Shown here piece after piece: positions 12,491 to 25,728 of a DNA stretch of 64,000 bases (position 1 is the first letter of the stretch; every line of letters begins with the position of its first letter). The notes under the pieces were generated by a model, which had not been told where the DNA came from, searched no databases, and saw only the letters and a program-made list of their open reading frames with translations. The stretch covers positions 3,658,001 through 3,722,000 of the forward strand of contig OZ014416.1 of NCBI GenBank assembly GCA_963965975.1. Direction: 5' to 3'. Source of the stretch: Xestospongia bergquistia (Eukaryota; Porifera; Demospongiae; Haplosclerida; Petrosiidae). The translations under genes and the position numbers were made by a program.

Positions 12491-15400
12491 TATACTAATG
12501 CACATGAAGTATTGACACTATTTATTTGCCTTTGGGTTGTAGCAAGGAACATTATTGTCTCGGATTTACTGCAGAGAACACTGTCAAATGATTTTGCTGA
12601 ATGGAATCCAGTTCCTTCTTCTGTCTTGTTAAACAGCCCTGCAGAAATAAAGTCGTGATTCATTGGTTGCTAAAATTAAGTAATGCTGTGTAAGATTTCT
12701 AGTACAGACCATTACAAGCTGATACTACAAATGCACTAAAACTAAGGGCTAAAGCTCATTCAATTTAAAGTCAAGGTGGATATACTAACGCACATGAAGT
12801 AATGACATTCTGATTGTATTTATTTGCCTTAGGGCTGTAGAGAGGAACGTTATTTACTGCAGAACACTGTTAAATGACTTGGCCAAATGGAATCCAGTTC
12901 CTTCTTCTGTTTTGCTCCACAGCCCTGTAGATGTAAAGTCCTAACACATTAGTTGTTAAAATGAAGTAATGCATTTCTAATGATTTGTAGTACAACGATT
13001 ACAAACACATGATATAGGACAATACTCAAGACTCAAAAAGATCTCCACAATATGCACATTTTATAATACATAGTGCATAGATAACTTACGGGACAGGAAG
13101 TCTACACATCATAATCATATTCATAAGTATACACAATACAACAACCAACCAATAATACAGCACAAGTAGAGACAGTGAGGGTAAATAGCCCTGCAGAAAT
13201 AAAGTTGTGACAAACCATTACAAGCTGATACTGATACAAAAGTAGACACAATAGGTTTAAATGGGCTTGTACTAAATAAAGGTAGACATAATGGGGCTAA
13301 ATAGGCTTGTAGTGATAAAACATTTGACAAATATTATTCAGACTTCCTACATTGTACTAAATATATTGGTTACTGAAGTTTATATATTAGAGAAAAGGAA
13401 GTCAGATATGTTTCCATATGACTTATTACAGGCTTAGTTTGCATAAAAGATGCACTAAAACTAAGGGCTAAATCTGACTCAATTTCTTTTGTTCTAGCTA
13501 ATAACATCATCGTCTAAGATTTATTGCAGACAAGACTGTCAAATCACTTGGCTGCATGGAATACAGTTCTTTCTTTTGTCTTGTTAAACAGCCCTGCAGA
13601 AATAAAGTCCTGACACATTCATTGCTAAAATGAAGTAATGCAGTCCATAATTTCTAGTACAAACCATTACAAGCTGATACTGATGCAAAAGTAGACACAA
13701 TAGGTTTAAATGGGCTACATTGTACTAAATATACTGGAAAAGGACTAGTCAGATATGTTTCCAAATGACTTATGACAGGCTTAGTTCAGATAACAGATGC
13801 GCTAAACCTGAGGGCTAAAGATCACTGAATATACTAACACACATGGAGTACTGCTACTCTGACCATATTTATTTGCCCTTGGGCAGTAGCGAGGAACTGC
13901 AAGAACGCTGTCAAATGACTTGGTTGAATGAAATCCAGTTCCTTCTTCCGTCTTGCTAAACAGCCCTGCAGAAGTAAAGTCCTGAAACGTTGGCTGCTAA
14001 AGTAATGTTGCCTAAGATTTCTAGTACAAACCTTTTCAAGCTGATACTGATACCAAAGCAGACACAATGGTGGTAAAAAGCCTTTTAAAAACACTTGACT
14101 AATATTATTCAGGCTTACTATATTGTACTAAACATACTGGTTATTAAAGTGTATATATTATAGAGACAAGGAAAGGTGAGATATTATGTTTTATAATGAC
14201 TTAATACAGGCTTTAACAAATGCACTAAAGTAAGGGCTAAAGCTCATTAAAGTCAAGCTAGTCATACCAACACACATGAAGTATTGATACTCTGACTGTA
14301 TTTACTTGCCCATGAGCTGTAGCAAGGAACATTATTTACTGCAGAACACTGTCAACTGACTTGGCAGAATGGAATCCAATTCCTTCTTCTGTCTTGCTAA
14401 ACAGCCCTGCAGAAATAAAGTCGTCACTCATTGGTTGCTAACGAAGTAATGCTGTCTAAGATTTCTACTACAAACCATTACAAGCTGATACTACAAATGC
14501 ACTAAACTAAGGGCTAAAGCTCATTCAATTTGAAGTCAAGCTAGATATACTAACGCACATGAAGTATTGACACTTGACTGAATTTATTTGCCCATGGGCT
14601 GTAGCAAGGAACATTAGTGTCTCGGATTTACTGCAGAGAACACTGACAAATGATTTGGCTGAATGGAATCCAGTTCATTCTTCTGTCTTGCTAAACAGCC
14701 CTGCAGAAATAAAGTCGTGACTCGTTGGTTGTTAAAACGAAGTAATGCTGTCTAAGATTTCTAGTACAAACCATTACAAGCTGATACTGATACAAAAACA
14801 ATGGGGTTACATAGGCTTGTAGTAAATAAAAACACTTTACTAATATTGTTCAAACTTTCTACATTGTACTAAATATACTGGTTACTAAAGTCTATATATT
14901 AGAGAGGAAAGGAATAGTCATATGTTTCCAAATGACTTATGACAGGCTTAGTTTTAGTGCATCTGACTGAATTTCAAAGTCAAGCTACATATACTAACAC
15001 ACATGGACTACTGTTTACGTGAACGTATTTGTTACTACTGTCTTTCCCTTTTTTGTAGCGTTTACTGCAGAGAAGATTGCAAATGACTTGGGTGCATGGA
15101 ATCCAGTTCCTTCTTCAGTCTTGACATTTGCTACTAAAGAAGTAATGCTGTCTAAGATTTCTAATACAAACCTTTACCAACTCATTGAATTTAATGTCAA
15201 GCTAGATATACTAACACAAATGAAGTATTGATACTCTGACTCTATTTATTTGCCCATGGGCTGTAGTGAGGAACATTAGTGTCTCGGATTTACTGCAGGG
15301 AACACTGTCAAATGACTTAGGCGAATGGAATCCAGTTCATTCTTCTGTCTTGCTAAAAAGCCCTGCAGAATTAAAGTCGTGACTCATTGCTTGCTAAAAG

Positions 15401-15494
15401 GAAGTATTGCTGTCTAAGATTTCTAGTACAAACTATTACATGCTCATACTGATACAAAAGTAAAGACAATGGGGTAAAATGGCTTGTACTAAAT

Positions 15495-15637
15495 TAGCCT
15501 TGTAGCCAAGCTTTCGCAATAGAAAAGAGCCTGGTAACTACTGTTTGCGTGTCATTGTGATGTCAATAATTACGCGAATGTGCAAGCAGTAATGACCAGG
15601 GTTTCTTTTCTATCGCAAAAGTCTGGGTATGAGGCTA
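15495..15637 (+). mobile_element. 143-bp MITE with terminal inverted repeats and 9-bp target duplication
   Basis: The left end TAGCCTTGTAGCCAAGCTTT and the reverse complement of the right end TAGCCTCATACCCAGACTTT match at most positions, and similarity continues through 'GCRATAGAAAAGA' and 'CCTGGT' to 'ACTG', giving imperfect inverted repeats of about 45-50 bp. The element is flanked by perfect direct repeats GTACTAAAT at 15486-15494 and 15638-15646. There is no coding capacity. A 9-bp duplication would suit a Mutator-like origin, but the superfamily is uncertain. A deletion-altered relative ends at 5317 with the same flank. Confidence 0.85.
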
Positions 15638-16976
15638 GTACTAAATAAAAACAATCGTCCAATTTATTGAGACTTGCTACAAAATATACCGGTTACTAAA
15701 TTTCAAGAAGACTTACGATAGGTTAGTTAAGATAACAAATGCACTAAAACTAAGGGCTAAAGCTCACTGAATTTAAAAGTCATGTTAGATATACTACAGC
15801 ACATGGAGTACTACTTCTCTGACTGTATTTGTTACTACTGTCTTTCCCTTTTGTTGTAACGAGGAATTTCATTGTCTTGGAATTACTGCAGAGAACACTG
15901 TCAAATGACTTCCCTCATGGAATACAGTTCCTTCTTCAGTTTTGATCCACAGCCCTGCAGAAGTAAAGTCCTTACACATTGATTGCTAAAAGCAATGCAG
16001 TCTAAGGTTTCTAGTACAAACCATTACAAGCTGATACTCGTACAAAAGTAGACAGAATAAGTTTAAAGTCAAGCTAGATATAATAACGCAAATGAAGTAT
16101 TGAGACTTGACTGTATTTATTTACCCTTGGGCTGTAGCGAGGAACATTATTGTCTTGGATTTACTGCAGAGAACACTGTCAAATGACTTTACTGCATGAA
16201 ATACAGTTACTTCTTCTGTCTTGCTCCACAGCCCTGCAGAAGTAAAGTCCTGACACATTGATTGCTAAAATGAAATGAAGCAATGCAGTCTAAGATTTCT
16301 AGTACAAACCATTACAAGCTGATACTGATACAAAAGTAGAGTTTAAAGTCAAACTAGATATACTAACGCACATGAGGTATTGACACTTGACTGTATTTAT
16401 TTACCCTTGGGCTGTAGCGAGGAATATTATTGTCTTGGATTTACTGCAGAGAACACTGTCAAATGACTTCCCTGTATGGAATACAGTTCTATATTCTGTC
16501 TTGCTCCACAGCCCTGCAAAAGTAAAGTCCTCACACATTGATTGCTAAAATGAAATGAAGCAATGCAGTCTAAGGTTTCTAGTACAAACCTTTACAAGCT
16601 GATACTGGTACAAAAGTACACACAATAGTTTAAAGTCAAGCTAGATATACTAACAAACATGAAGTATTGACACTTGACTGTATTTATTTACCCTTGGGCT
16701 GTAGTGAGGAACATTATTGTCTCGGATTTATTGCAGAGAACACTGTCAAATGATTTGGCTGGATGAAATCCAGTTCCTTCTTCTGTCTTGCTAAATAAAG
16801 TCATGATTCATTGCTTGCTAAAATGAAGTAATGCTGTCTAGCACAAAATATTACAAGCTGATACTACAAAAGCACTAAACTAAGGGCTAAAGCTCATTGA
16901 ATTTTTAAGTCAAGGTAGATAAGGCTAAAGCTCATTTAATTGAAAGTCAATGTAGATAGGGCTAAAGCTCATTATT

Positions 16977-18604
16977 GATACTGATACAAAAGTAGACACA
17001 ATAGTTTAAACTCAAGCTAGAGATACTAACGCACATGAAGTATTGACACTTGACTGTATTTATTTACCCTTGGTCTGTACCAAGGAACATTATTGTCTCG
17101 GATTTACTGCAGAGAACACTGTCGAATGATTTGGCTGAATGAAATCCAGTTCCTTCTTCTGTCTTGCTAAATAAAGTCATGATTCATTGCTTGCTAAAAC
17201 GAAGTAATGCTGTCTAGCACAAACTATTACAAGCTGATACTACAAAAGCACTAAACTAAGGACTAAAGCTCATTGAATTTAAAGTCAAGGTAGACAAGAC
17301 TAAAGCTCATTGAATTTTAAGTCAAGGTAGATAGGGATAAAGCTCATTGAATTTAAAGTCAAGGTAGAGAGGGATAAAGCTCATTGAATTTAAAGTCAAG
17401 GTAGATAGGGCTAAAGCTCATTGAATTTAAAGTGAAGGTAGATATACTAATGCACATGAAGTATTGACACTATTTATTTGCCTTAGGGCTGTAGTGAGGA
17501 ACGTTATTTACTGCAGAACACTGTTAAATGACTTGGCAAAACGGAATTCAGTTCCTTCTTCTTTCTTGCTAAATGGCCCTGCAGAAGTAATGTCCTAAGT
17601 TTTCTAGTATAAACCATTACAAAGTCATACTCATACAAAAGTAAACACTATGGGGGTAAAAAGGCTTGTACTAAATAAAAACGCTCGACTAATTTTATTG
17701 AGACTCGCTATATATATTGTACAAAATATACCGGTTACTGAAGTCTTTATATTACGGACTAGTGAGATATTATATTTCAAAAAGACTTACGATAAGCTTA
17801 GTTAAGATAACAAAACACTAAAACTAAGGGTTAAAGCTCACTGAATTTAAAAGTCATATACTACAGCACATGGAGTACTGCTTCTCTGACCGTGTTTGTT
17901 ACTACTGTCTTTCCCTTTCTTGTAGCGAGGAATTGCCTTCATGGAATACAGTTCCTTCTTCTGTCTTGCTCCACAGCCCTGTAGAAGTGAAGTCCTAACA
18001 CATTAGTTGCTAAAATGAAGTAATGCATTTCTAATGATTTGTAGTACAACCATTACAAACACATTCACGTATGATATAGGACAATACTCAAGACTCAAAA
18101 AAATCTCCACAATATGCACATTTTATAATACATAGTGCATAGATAACTTACGGGACAGGAAGTCTACACATGATAATCATATTCATAAGTATACACAATA
18201 CAACAACCAACCAATAATAATGCAGCACAAGCTGATACTGACACAAACGTAGAGACAGTGAGGGTAAATAGCGCTGCAAAAAAAATTGTGACAAACCATT
18301 ACAAGCTGATACTGATACAAAAGTAGACACAATAGATTTAAATGGGCTACATTGTACTAAATATACTGGAAAAGGACTAGTCAGATATGTTTCCAAATGA
18401 CTTACGACAGGCTTAGTTCAGATAACAGATGCGCTAAACCTAGGGGCTAAAGATCACTGAATATACTAACACACATGGAACTGCATGGAATACAGTTCCT
18501 TGTTATGTCTTGTTAAACAGCCCTGCAGAAATAAAGTCCTGACACATTGATTGCTAAAATGAAGTAATGCAGTCCATGATTTCTAGTACAAACCATTACA
18601 AGCT
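16977..18604 (+). repeat. 1.63-kb array supermodule, copy 1 of 3
   Basis: First of three tandem supermodules beginning at 'gatactgatacaaaag' and containing a 37-bp cluster, the 'ccggttactgaag' block, the 'acattcacgtatgatatagg' block and 'tggaactgcatgg'. It is about 37 bp shorter than the others, mainly because it has one fewer 37-bp sub-repeat. Confidence 0.9.
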
Positions 18605-20269
18605 GATACTGGTACAAAAGTAGACACAATAGTTTAAACTCAAGCTAGATATACTAACAAACATGAAGTATTGACACTTGACTGTATTTATTTACCCTTG
18701 GGCTGTACCGAGGAACATTATTGTCTCGGATTTACTGCAGAGAACACTGTCGAATGATTTGGCTGAATGAAATCCAGTTCCTTCTTCTGTCTTGCTAAAT
18801 AAAGTCATGATTCATTGCTTGCTAAAACGAAGTAATGCTGTCTAGCACAAACTATTACAAGCTGATACTACAAAAGCACTAAACTAAGGGCTAAAGCTCA
18901 TTGAATTTAAAGTCAAGGTAGACAAGACTAAAGCTCATTGAATTTTAAGTCAAGGTAGATAGGGTTAAAGCTCATTGAATTTTAAGTCAAGGTAGATAGG
19001 GATAAAGCTCATTGAATTTAAAGTCAAGGTAGATAGGGATAAAGCTCATTGAATTTAAAGTCAAGGTAGATAGGGCTAAAGCTCATTGAATTTAAAGTGA
19101 AGGTAGATATACTAATGCACATGAAGTATTGACACTATTTATTTGCCTTAGGGCTGTAGTGAGGAACGTTATTTACTGCAGAACACTGTTAAATGACTTG
19201 GCAAAACGGAATTCAGTTCCTTCTTCTTTCTTGCTAAATGGCCCTGCAGAAGTAATGTCCTAAGTTTTCTAGTATAAACCATTACAAAGTCATACTCATA
19301 CAAAAGTAAACACTATGGGGGTAAAAAGGCTTGTACTAAATAAAAACGCTCGACTAATTTTATTGAGACTCGCTATATATATTGTACAAAATATACCGGT
19401 TACTGAAGTCTTTATATTACGGACTAGTGAGATATTATATTTCAAAAAGACTTACGATAAGCTTAGTTAAGATAACAAAACACTAAAACTAAGGGTTAAA
19501 GCTCACTGAATTTAAAAGTCATATACTACAGCACATGGAGTACTGCTTCTCTGACCGTGTTTGTTACTACTGTCTTTCCCTTTCTTGTAGCGAGGAATTG
19601 CCTTCATGGAATACAGTTCCTTCTTCTGTCTTGCTCCACAGCCCTGTAGAAGTGAAGTCCTAACACATTAGTTGCTAAAATGAAGTAATGCATTTCTAAT
19701 GATTTGTAGTACAACCATTACAAACACATTCACGTATGATATAGGACAATACTCAAGACTCAAAAAAATCTCCACAATATGCACATTTTATAATACATAG
19801 TGCATAGATAACTTACGGGACAGGAAGTCTACACATGATAATCATATTCATAAGTATACACAATACAACAACCAACCAATAATAATGCAGCACAAGCTGA
19901 TACTGACACAAACGTAGAGACAGTGAGGGTAAATAGCACTGCAAAAAAAATTGTGACAAACCATTACAAGCTGATACTGATACAAAAGTAGACACAATAG
20001 ATTTAAATGGGCTACATTGTACTAAATATACTGGAAAAGGACTAGTCAGATATGTTTCCAAATGACTTACGACAGGCTTAGTTCAGATAACAGATGCGCT
20101 AAACCTAGGGGCTAAAGATCACTGAATATACTAACACACATGGAACTGCATGGAATACAGTTCCTTGTTATGTCTTGTTAAACAGCCCTGCAGAAATAAA
20201 GTCCTGACACATTGATTGCTAAAATGAAGTAATGCAGTCCATGATTTCTAGTACAAACCATTACAAGCT
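18605..20269 (+). repeat. 1.67-kb array supermodule, copy 2 of 3
   Basis: Nearly identical to the neighbouring supermodules over its 1665 bp. Identity is far higher than among ordinary array modules, so this is a recent tandem duplication. Confidence 0.92.
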
Positions 20270-21938
20270 GATACTGGTACAAAAGTAGACACAATAGTTT
20301 AAACTCAAGCTAGATATACTAACAAACATGAAGTATTGACACTTGACTGTATTTATTTACCCTTGGGCTGTACCGAGGAACATTATTGTCTCGGATTTAC
20401 TGCAGAGAACACTGTCGAATGATTTGGCTGAATGAAATCCAGTTCCTTCTTCTGTCTTGCTAAATAAAGTCATGATTCATTGCTTGCTAAAACGAAGTAA
20501 TGCTGTCTAGCACAAACTATTACAAGCTGATACTACAAAAGCACTAAACTAAGGGCTAAAGCTCATTGAATTTAAAGTCAAGGTAGACAAGACTAAAGCT
20601 CATTGAATTTTAAGTCAAGGTAGATAGGGCTAAAGCTCATTGAATTTAAAGTCAAGGTAGAGAGGGATAAAGCTCATTGAATTTAAAGTCAAGGTAGATA
20701 GGGATAAAGCTCATTGAATTTAAAGTCAAGGTAGATAGGGCTAAAGCTCATTGAATTTAAAGTGAAGGTAGATATACTAATGCACATGAAGTATTGACAC
20801 TATTTATTTGCCTTAGGGCTGTAGTGAGGAACGTTATTTACTGCAGAACACTGTTAAATGACTTGGCAAAACGGAATTCAGTTCCTTCTTCTTTCTTGCT
20901 AAATGGCCCTGCAGAAGTAATGTCCTAAGTTTTCTAGTATAAACCATTACAAAGTCATACTCATACAAAAGTAAACACTATGGGGGTAAAAAGGCTTGTA
21001 CTAAATAAAAACGCTCGACTAATTTTATTGAGACTCGCTATATAATTATATTGTACAAAATATACCGGTTACTGAAGTCTTTATATTACGGACTAGTGAG
21101 ATATTATATTTCAAAAAGACTTACGATAAGCTTAGTTAAGATAACAAAACACTAAAACTAAGGGCTAAAGCTCACTGAATTTAAAAGTCATATACTACAG
21201 CACATGGAGTACTGCTTCTCTGACCGTGTTTGTTACTACTGTCTTTCCCTTTCTTGTAGCGAGGAATTGCCTTCATGGAATACAGTTCCTTCTTCTGTCT
21301 TGCTCCACAGCCCTGTAGAAGTGAAGTCCTAACACATTAGTTGCTAAAATGAAGTAATGCATTTCTAATGATTTGTAGTACAACCATTACAAACACATTC
21401 ACGTATGATATAGGACAATACTCAAGACTCAAAAAAATCTCCACAATATGCACATTTTATAATACATAGTGCATAGATAACTTACGGGACAGGAAGTCTA
21501 CACATGATAATCATATTCATAAGTATACACAATACAACAACCAACCAATAATAATGCAGCACAAGCTGATACTGACACAAACGTAGAGACAGTGAGGGTA
21601 AATAGCGCTGCAAAAAAAATTGTGACAAACCATTACAAGCTGATACTGATACAAAAGTAGACACAATAGATTTAAATGGGCTACATTGTACTAAATATAC
21701 TGGAAAAGGACTAGTCAGATATGTTTCCAAATGACTTACGACAGGCTTAGTTCAGATAACAGATGCGCTAAACCTAGGGGCTAAAGATCACTGAATATAC
21801 TAACACACATGGAACTGCATGGAATACAGTTCCTTCTTATGTCTTGTTAAACAGCCCTGCAGAAATAAAGTCCTGACACATTGATTGCTAAAATGAAGTA
21901 ATGCAGTCCATGATTTCTAGTACAAACCATTACAAGCT
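20270..21938 (+). repeat. 1.67-kb array supermodule, copy 3 of 3
   Basis: Third copy, 1669 bp, differing from copy 2 by few substitutions and a small insertion in the 'tatatatt' stretch near 21040. It is followed by ordinary diverged array modules. Confidence 0.92.
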
Positions 21939-22910
21939 GATACTGATACCACAGCAGACACAATGGTGGTAAGAAGCCTGTAAAAACACGTGACTTGCTA
22001 CATTATACTAAATATACTGGTTAACAAAGTGTATATATTATATAGACAAGGACAGGTAAGATATTATGTTTTAAAATGACTTATTACAGGCTTAGTTAAG
22101 GTAATAAATGCACTAAAACTAAGAGCTAAATCTCACTGAATTTAAAAGTCAAGCTAGATATACTAACATACATGAGTACTGCTACTCTGACCATATTTGT
22201 TACTACTGTCTTTCCCTTTTGTTGCAGTGAGGAACATCATTATCAAACAAGCTGATACTGATACAAAAGTAGACGCAATGGGGGTAAATAGGCTTGTAGT
22301 AAATAAAACACGTGACTAATATTATTCAGACTTGCTACATTGTGCTAAATATACTGATTACTAAAGTCTATATATTACAGAGAAAAGACTAGTGAGATAT
22401 TTTTGACTTATCACAGGGTTAGTTCAGATAACAGATGCACTAAAAGTACTGAATTTAAAACTTAAGTTGGGCAAGCTAGATATACACACACACGTGGAGT
22501 ACTGCTACTCTGACCGTATTTGACTACTGTCTTTCCCTTTTGTTGTAGCGAGGAACATCACTGTCAAATGACTCGTCTGTATGGAATCCAGTTCCTTCTT
22601 CTGTCTTGCTAAACAGCCCTGCAGAAGTAAAGTCGAGACACACGGTTACTAAAATGAAGGAATGGCATCTAAATTTATTAATTTCTAGTACAAATTTGGT
22701 GCCAGTAGTCTTGCTAAACAGCCCTGCAGAAGTAAAATGCTGACACACTGTAGAAATGTGGCACCACTATTGTGAACTGAGAATGTTCAGTTGATGATGG
22801 ATATTGCGCCATGATAATAACAACTATATACCTCCGTATATCTTATCTATAGTACACAATGAACATTGTCTGTCTGAATATACGTTTATTAATCAGTTGT
22901 AGAGAACTAG

Positions 22911-22967
22911 GGGGCAGGGGGATGGAGCCCCCCCACTTTTGAAATTGGGGGGGGGGCTCTGTCCCCT
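22911..22967. repeat. G/C-run hairpin
   Basis: A GGGGATGGAGCCCCCCC arm (about 22918-22934) is followed, after a 12-base loop, by a GGGGGGGCTCTGTCCCC arm (about 22950-22966). The pair forms a strong inverted repeat with long G and C runs in otherwise AT-rich DNA. It may be a small foldback element, but no target duplication was identified. Confidence 0.7.
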
Positions 22968-24683
22968 TACTGTTTGATTTTTGACTGTGTGATATACAAG
23001 TATGCATGATGAATTCCACTCCTCACTAACAAACTGGGTGAAAAATAATTTGATTATTCAAACAATCAACCACCTGTATATGAATCAATGACATTCACCA
23101 ATTGGTATGCTAAAGTTAATTGCTCAAAGAAGCTAAGTGTGAAAATAATCGTTTCACCAAAGTGTCTGGAGTGATCAAAGCTTTTGGTACAAATATGAGT
23201 ACTTATAGAGGAGAGGTCAACTGTGTTGTCACTACTGCTAAGGTATAATAATATTATTAAAGGTGCATATTGTCACATTTGAATGCAGCTTAACAACAAA
23301 TTATACTATTATGAAATCGCGAATGCCAAGGTTTAGTTGGAGTCCATATAAATGGAGACAATGATTTAACTGACATATTAGACAAGATGAGAAAAAGAGT
23401 GAGTGAGCTAGAGTGAGTGCATGAGAGAGGAGGAAAGAGCTTTAGTATGTAAGATACTGTCTTATAAAGTCTCAGTATATTGAATTAAAGAATACTTAAT
23501 AGAGCAGTTTACAACAAATACTATCGAATCAGCCACAGTCCCATTCTAGTAAACAACAACAGCACAACGTCTTGTAATGGTGGCTTTCAAAAAGCCATTT
23601 AGTAGAGCAGAGCAGGAGTAATTTTGCTGCAATCGCAGTTAACATTAAGGGTGTCTGTTGTTTCCTTTACAGGAAACACATTAAAAGAGGTAAAACAAAT
23701 TTTAATTTCTCTGATATAAAGTACATTATATGCGTTATCTAATATAAAGTGCTGATGATGAGTGATTTGGTATGGTAGTCCTCCTCCCAGTAGGTCAAGG
23801 CACTGCAATTCTTTGGGTACTTGTTCTTCCTAGCATAGTTGAGTACAATCAAACTTGATAAAATTCATGAGAGGAGTAGTTTCGAAAACCAGCTACAGTA
23901 CAAGATATGCAAGTGCATATATTACAAAAAATAATGGATTATTAGGGCAATAAGCTGATAATAAAACACACACCAGAAGTGTCCAAGAAAAAAAGCACAA
24001 GAAGATGCCAGTAACAAAGATCTTATAATATCCTGTCCACACATTAACTATCTGTCTAGATAATGAGAACAAAGAAAACTCATAAAATATTCATTATTTA
24101 AAAGTAGTATTACTGGCACTATTTGATGTCTGACTTTGCTGTACATAGTATATCCAAAATATCTTTATAATATAATGTAGTGATACATTAGAACATCCCA
24201 CACAATTACAAAAATAGATGACTGTGAAGACAAATGACAGAAATGACTAAAGAATCTTGACTTATGACTTGTTATTTCTCAAATGTTATACTTGAAAACA
24301 GAGAAACCTAAAAATATAAAATTCTATTTATCAACTCTTATAATTCCCAATTGTAACAATGACCTGATATGAACATAACAGACTATACACTTTAGAAATA
24401 TGAAGTACTTCACAGCAATACTTGGGATAAATCTGATATTCAACAGTATAATTACCACTAGTTATATGTACAGATTGCCATTGCAAATTTATTTTTACTG
24501 AAAATAAGCGTAACCTATTGCTTTTACTAATTCTAGCTATATCACCTTCACTTTTGTAATACATTAGTAATTAATAGTATTATATGTAGATATTTTTCAT
24601 AACTATGCAACCTGTATACACTGTATTTAAAATTAAATCAATTTGCAATGAATTATCTTTTACAGTTTTGTTACATAATTTAT
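22968..24683. other. AT-rich sequence without a recognised gene
   Basis: Short open frames occur (for example minus strand 23599-23808 and 24331-24564), but none shows a recognisable motif. A purine-rich patch with GAGTGAGTGAGC-type repeats lies near 23390-23440. I see no supported gene. Confidence 0.5.
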
Positions 24684-24691
24684 ATGTATAG

Positions 24692-25173
24692 CAGGCATGG
24701 GGTCAAATACATTGAATAGTATTTAAATACAAATACAAATACTCTCAGAACATGAAATACAATATACAAATACAAATACTTCTAGCAGGAATGTATTTCA
24801 AATACAAATACAAATACTTTGAAAAGTATTTAAATGCTTTCCAAATACTTCTTTATACTATCCCAGCAGGAAAATCCCCATTATTTGCTTTACATATAAT
24901 GAACTAATCATTACAAATTATTGATAATCTCTTCAAATGTTTTGTCAGTTAGGCAACATTGATCAGGGCAGGAAAAACTTTTCCTACTATGCTGAATAGT
25001 CTTTCCACAGAAACAAACAATTTAAAAAGGAGTATTTAAAGATTTCATGAAGTATTTCAAATACAAATACAAATACTTCCTGTTTCAAAATTTCAAAATA
25101 CAAATACAAATACTCAAAAAAAGTATTTAAATACAGCTAAATACAAATACTCATATATTTGACCCCAAGCCTG
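24692..25173. mobile_element. hAT-like MITE with AAATAC-rich interior
   Basis: The 482-bp element begins CAGGCATGGGGTCAAATA and ends with the inverse of CAGGCTTGGGGTCAAATA (17 of 18 positions match). It is flanked by a perfect 8-bp duplication ATGTATAG at 24684-24691 and 25174-25181. CAGG-type ends with 8-bp duplications are typical of hAT transposons. The interior is largely repeats of 'aaatacaaatac' and its inverse 'gtatttaaatac', and it codes for nothing, so the element would depend on a transposase from elsewhere. Confidence 0.92.
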
Positions 25174-25181
25174 ATGTATAG

Positions 25182-25728
25182 TATATAATAATGGATCACA
25201 TATGATCTGTTTTGTAATAATGAACCGCTTCTGTCAACCTGTTTCTATATGTGATACAACTATTTGAGACTCATGCAAGATACTTGTGTGTAATTTAGTC
25301 TATCTTTAAATCTATAACCACATTTTCTTTGAATCATTTAAGTGTTAATTAAGTGTGTGTAAGCCTGCCTCATTCCTGATTTCTGTAATAGTTCTTATCT
25401 TTGTTCATTGTCCTTCCATTTAGTTTGATCTTTGTTCTTTATTCAATTTCAGATAAATACCTGATTTTGTTTGTTCCTGACTGTATCAATTTCGTTTAAA
25501 TACAACTTCTACTTAAACTTAGTTGTGACGAGAACAGAGCTGCATATTCAACTGCAGTCTTGCCATAGAACTATACAAAAACTTTCAACAGTTACTAGTG
25601 ACACTGATAGTCTAAAAGGCTATATAGAAAAGATTCTCCATATTTTCAAATGTAATGTCAAAGTTTATGTCACAAAGAGTGTGACATAATTCTTTTACAA
25701 CTTACAAAAGTGTATTGTATAGGCTTAT
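25182..25728. other. AT-rich sequence between hAT MITE and piggyBac element
   Basis: One 72-codon plus-strand open frame (25471-25689) has no recognisable motif and no codon-usage argument in its favour. Nothing else is seen. Confidence 0.5.

Larger units (their letters stand above)
1739..22750 (+). repeat. Complex tandem array of several-hundred-bp modules
   Basis: The same blocks recur throughout in the same orientation: a 'gctaaagctcattgaattt' block, then 'tatactaacacac', a pyrimidine-rich tract ending in AG, an exon-like segment containing 'ttactgcagagaac', then 'ctaagatttctagtacaaac', 'acaagctgatactgata', and 'gacttattacaggcttagtt'. Full units run to roughly 500-560 bp, while shortened units of about 240-275 bp lack the distal blocks, so there is no single period. 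Copies differ by scattered substitutions and small indels. The left edge is placed where homology to internal copies (2851 and 7304) begins, at 'accacctag'. The right edge is where the last recognisable module fades. Open reading frames reported on either strand inside this array are accidental products of the repeated modules. Superimposed on it are larger duplications listed separately. Confidence 0.93.

Noticed and set aside
1978..14094. Minus-strand frames containing FSKTEEGTGFHSA
   Set aside because: Reverse-strand reading of the exon-like array module; the plus-strand reading has the acceptor tract and a more protein-like composition.
18148..21730. Three identical 82-codon minus-strand open frames (METYLTSPFPVYLVQ...)
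   Set aside because: They are one accidental frame copied with the 1.67-kb supermodule and have no motif; the same DNA elsewhere in the array is interrupted.
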